A DNA stretch of 5,561 nt, taken from contig CAJQMX010000190.1 in the NCBI GenBank assembly GCA_905479515.1, positions 1-5,561 on the forward strand. Direction: 5' to 3'. The notes below the pieces were generated by a model. The model searched no databases and was not told where the DNA came from. It worked only from the letters and a program-made list of their open reading frames with translations. Shown here one piece after another: positions 5,280-5,561 of the stretch (position 1 is the first letter of the stretch; every line of letters begins with the position of its first letter). The stretch comes from an uncultured Parasphingopyxis sp. (GTDB lineage Bacteria > Pseudomonadota > Alphaproteobacteria > Sphingomonadales > Sphingomonadaceae). A program made the position numbers and the translations under genes.

Positions 5280-5561
5280 ATGGCATTGCAAATGGTTCGC
5301 TTTTCGTTCTCCGGCCACGAGCTTGTGGCATTGCCGCAAGCGGCGCTATTCTGGCCCGCGCGCAAGGCGCTGCTGGTCGCCGATCTGCATTTCGAAAAAG
5401 CCAGCTGGTATGCGCGGTTCGGCCAGATGTTGCCGCCCTATGATAGCGAAGCCACGCTTGCCGACCTGGAGGCGCTTGTCGCAGCAACCGATGCCCGCGA
5501 GCTTTGGTGCCTCGGTGACAGTTTCCATGACAGCGCCGGAAGCGAGCGGTTATCCTCGATT
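5280..5561 (+). CDS. pdeM: Ligase-associated DNA damage response endonuclease PdeM (N-terminal part, 3' end outside window)
   Basis: The first 94 codons of a calcineurin-like metallophosphoesterase (family TIGR04123), open to the right edge. The studied pseudomonad relative is a manganese-dependent DNA nuclease encoded with the Lhr-type helicase, ATP-dependent ligase and exonuclease. Visible motifs are metal motif I, VADLHFEK with D35 and H37; the family segment RFGQMLPPYDSEATL (46-60); and motif II, LGDSFHD with D80 and H83. The GNH motif and C-terminal half lie beyond the window. The ATG at 5280 gives the usual short N-terminus (FSFSGHELVALP...). A second in-frame ATG at 5292 is possible because the ribosome site, AGG at 5269-5271, is weak. 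Its normal neighbour, the helicase, is at the left edge of the window, 4.5 kb away. The only DNA between it and the divergent gene is 48 bp, so its promoter probably reaches into that gene. Confidence 0.92.
   Translation, partial: MALQMVRFSFSGHELVALPQAALFWPARKALLVADLHFEKASWYARFGQMLPPYDSEATLADLEALVAATDARELWCLGDSFHDSAGSERLSSI

Noticed and set aside
5232..5339. Longer N-terminus for the minus-strand gene, starting at 5339
   Set aside because: It would overlap the pdeM start by about 60 bp and bury the signal peptide. The strong GGGAGGG site points to the ATG at 5231.
5117..5443. Plus-strand open frame of 108 codons overlapping the pdeM start
   Set aside because: It runs in a different frame from pdeM, whose DLH and GDSFHD metal motifs identify the true frame.

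Overview
The window looks like chromosomal DNA of an alphaproteobacterium, most likely a sphingomonad of the Sphingomonadaceae/Erythrobacteraceae type. This rests on protein style (short Ala-rich signal peptides, family resemblances) and on the moderately high GC codon choice. No marker gene fixes the genus.

Layout: (1) 1-780, the C-terminal end of an Lhr-type, ligase-associated DEXH-box DNA helicase, cut by the left edge. (2) 781-968, a 188-bp intergenic region with a perfect CGACA-TT-TGTCG palindrome, three CGACATT repeats and a possible extended -10 promoter. (3) 969-1373, a small secreted protein with its own terminator at 1419-1473, a long hairpin followed by seven T. (4) 1541-4853, three tightly spaced same-strand genes that look like an operon: an exported peptidase family M19 (membrane/renal dipeptidase) zinc enzyme, an exported six-cysteine protein with a probable lipocalin-like C-terminal half, and a DHA2-type (14-helix) MFS transporter. 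(5) 4863-5231 on the minus strand, a small exported two-cysteine protein convergent with the transporter. (6) 5280-5561, the start of pdeM, the ligase-associated metallophosphoesterase/DNA endonuclease, cut by the right edge.

The two edge genes belong to one known DNA-repair neighbourhood (ATP-dependent ligase, Lhr-type helicase, metallo-beta-lactamase-fold exonuclease, PdeM), in which helicase and PdeM are commonly adjacent. Here 4,499 bp of envelope-related genes on both strands lie between them. The repair pair is therefore interrupted, and pdeM follows a divergent gene with only 48 bp between their starts, so it probably needs its own promoter. The cargo reads as a periplasmic/inner-membrane module: a dipeptidase that cleaves a dipeptide-like compound (possibly also a beta-lactam), a secreted accessory protein, and a drug/metabolite exporter. 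The functional link within this module is inferred from gene order only. I see no rRNA, tRNA, CRISPR array, insertion sequence or integrase.
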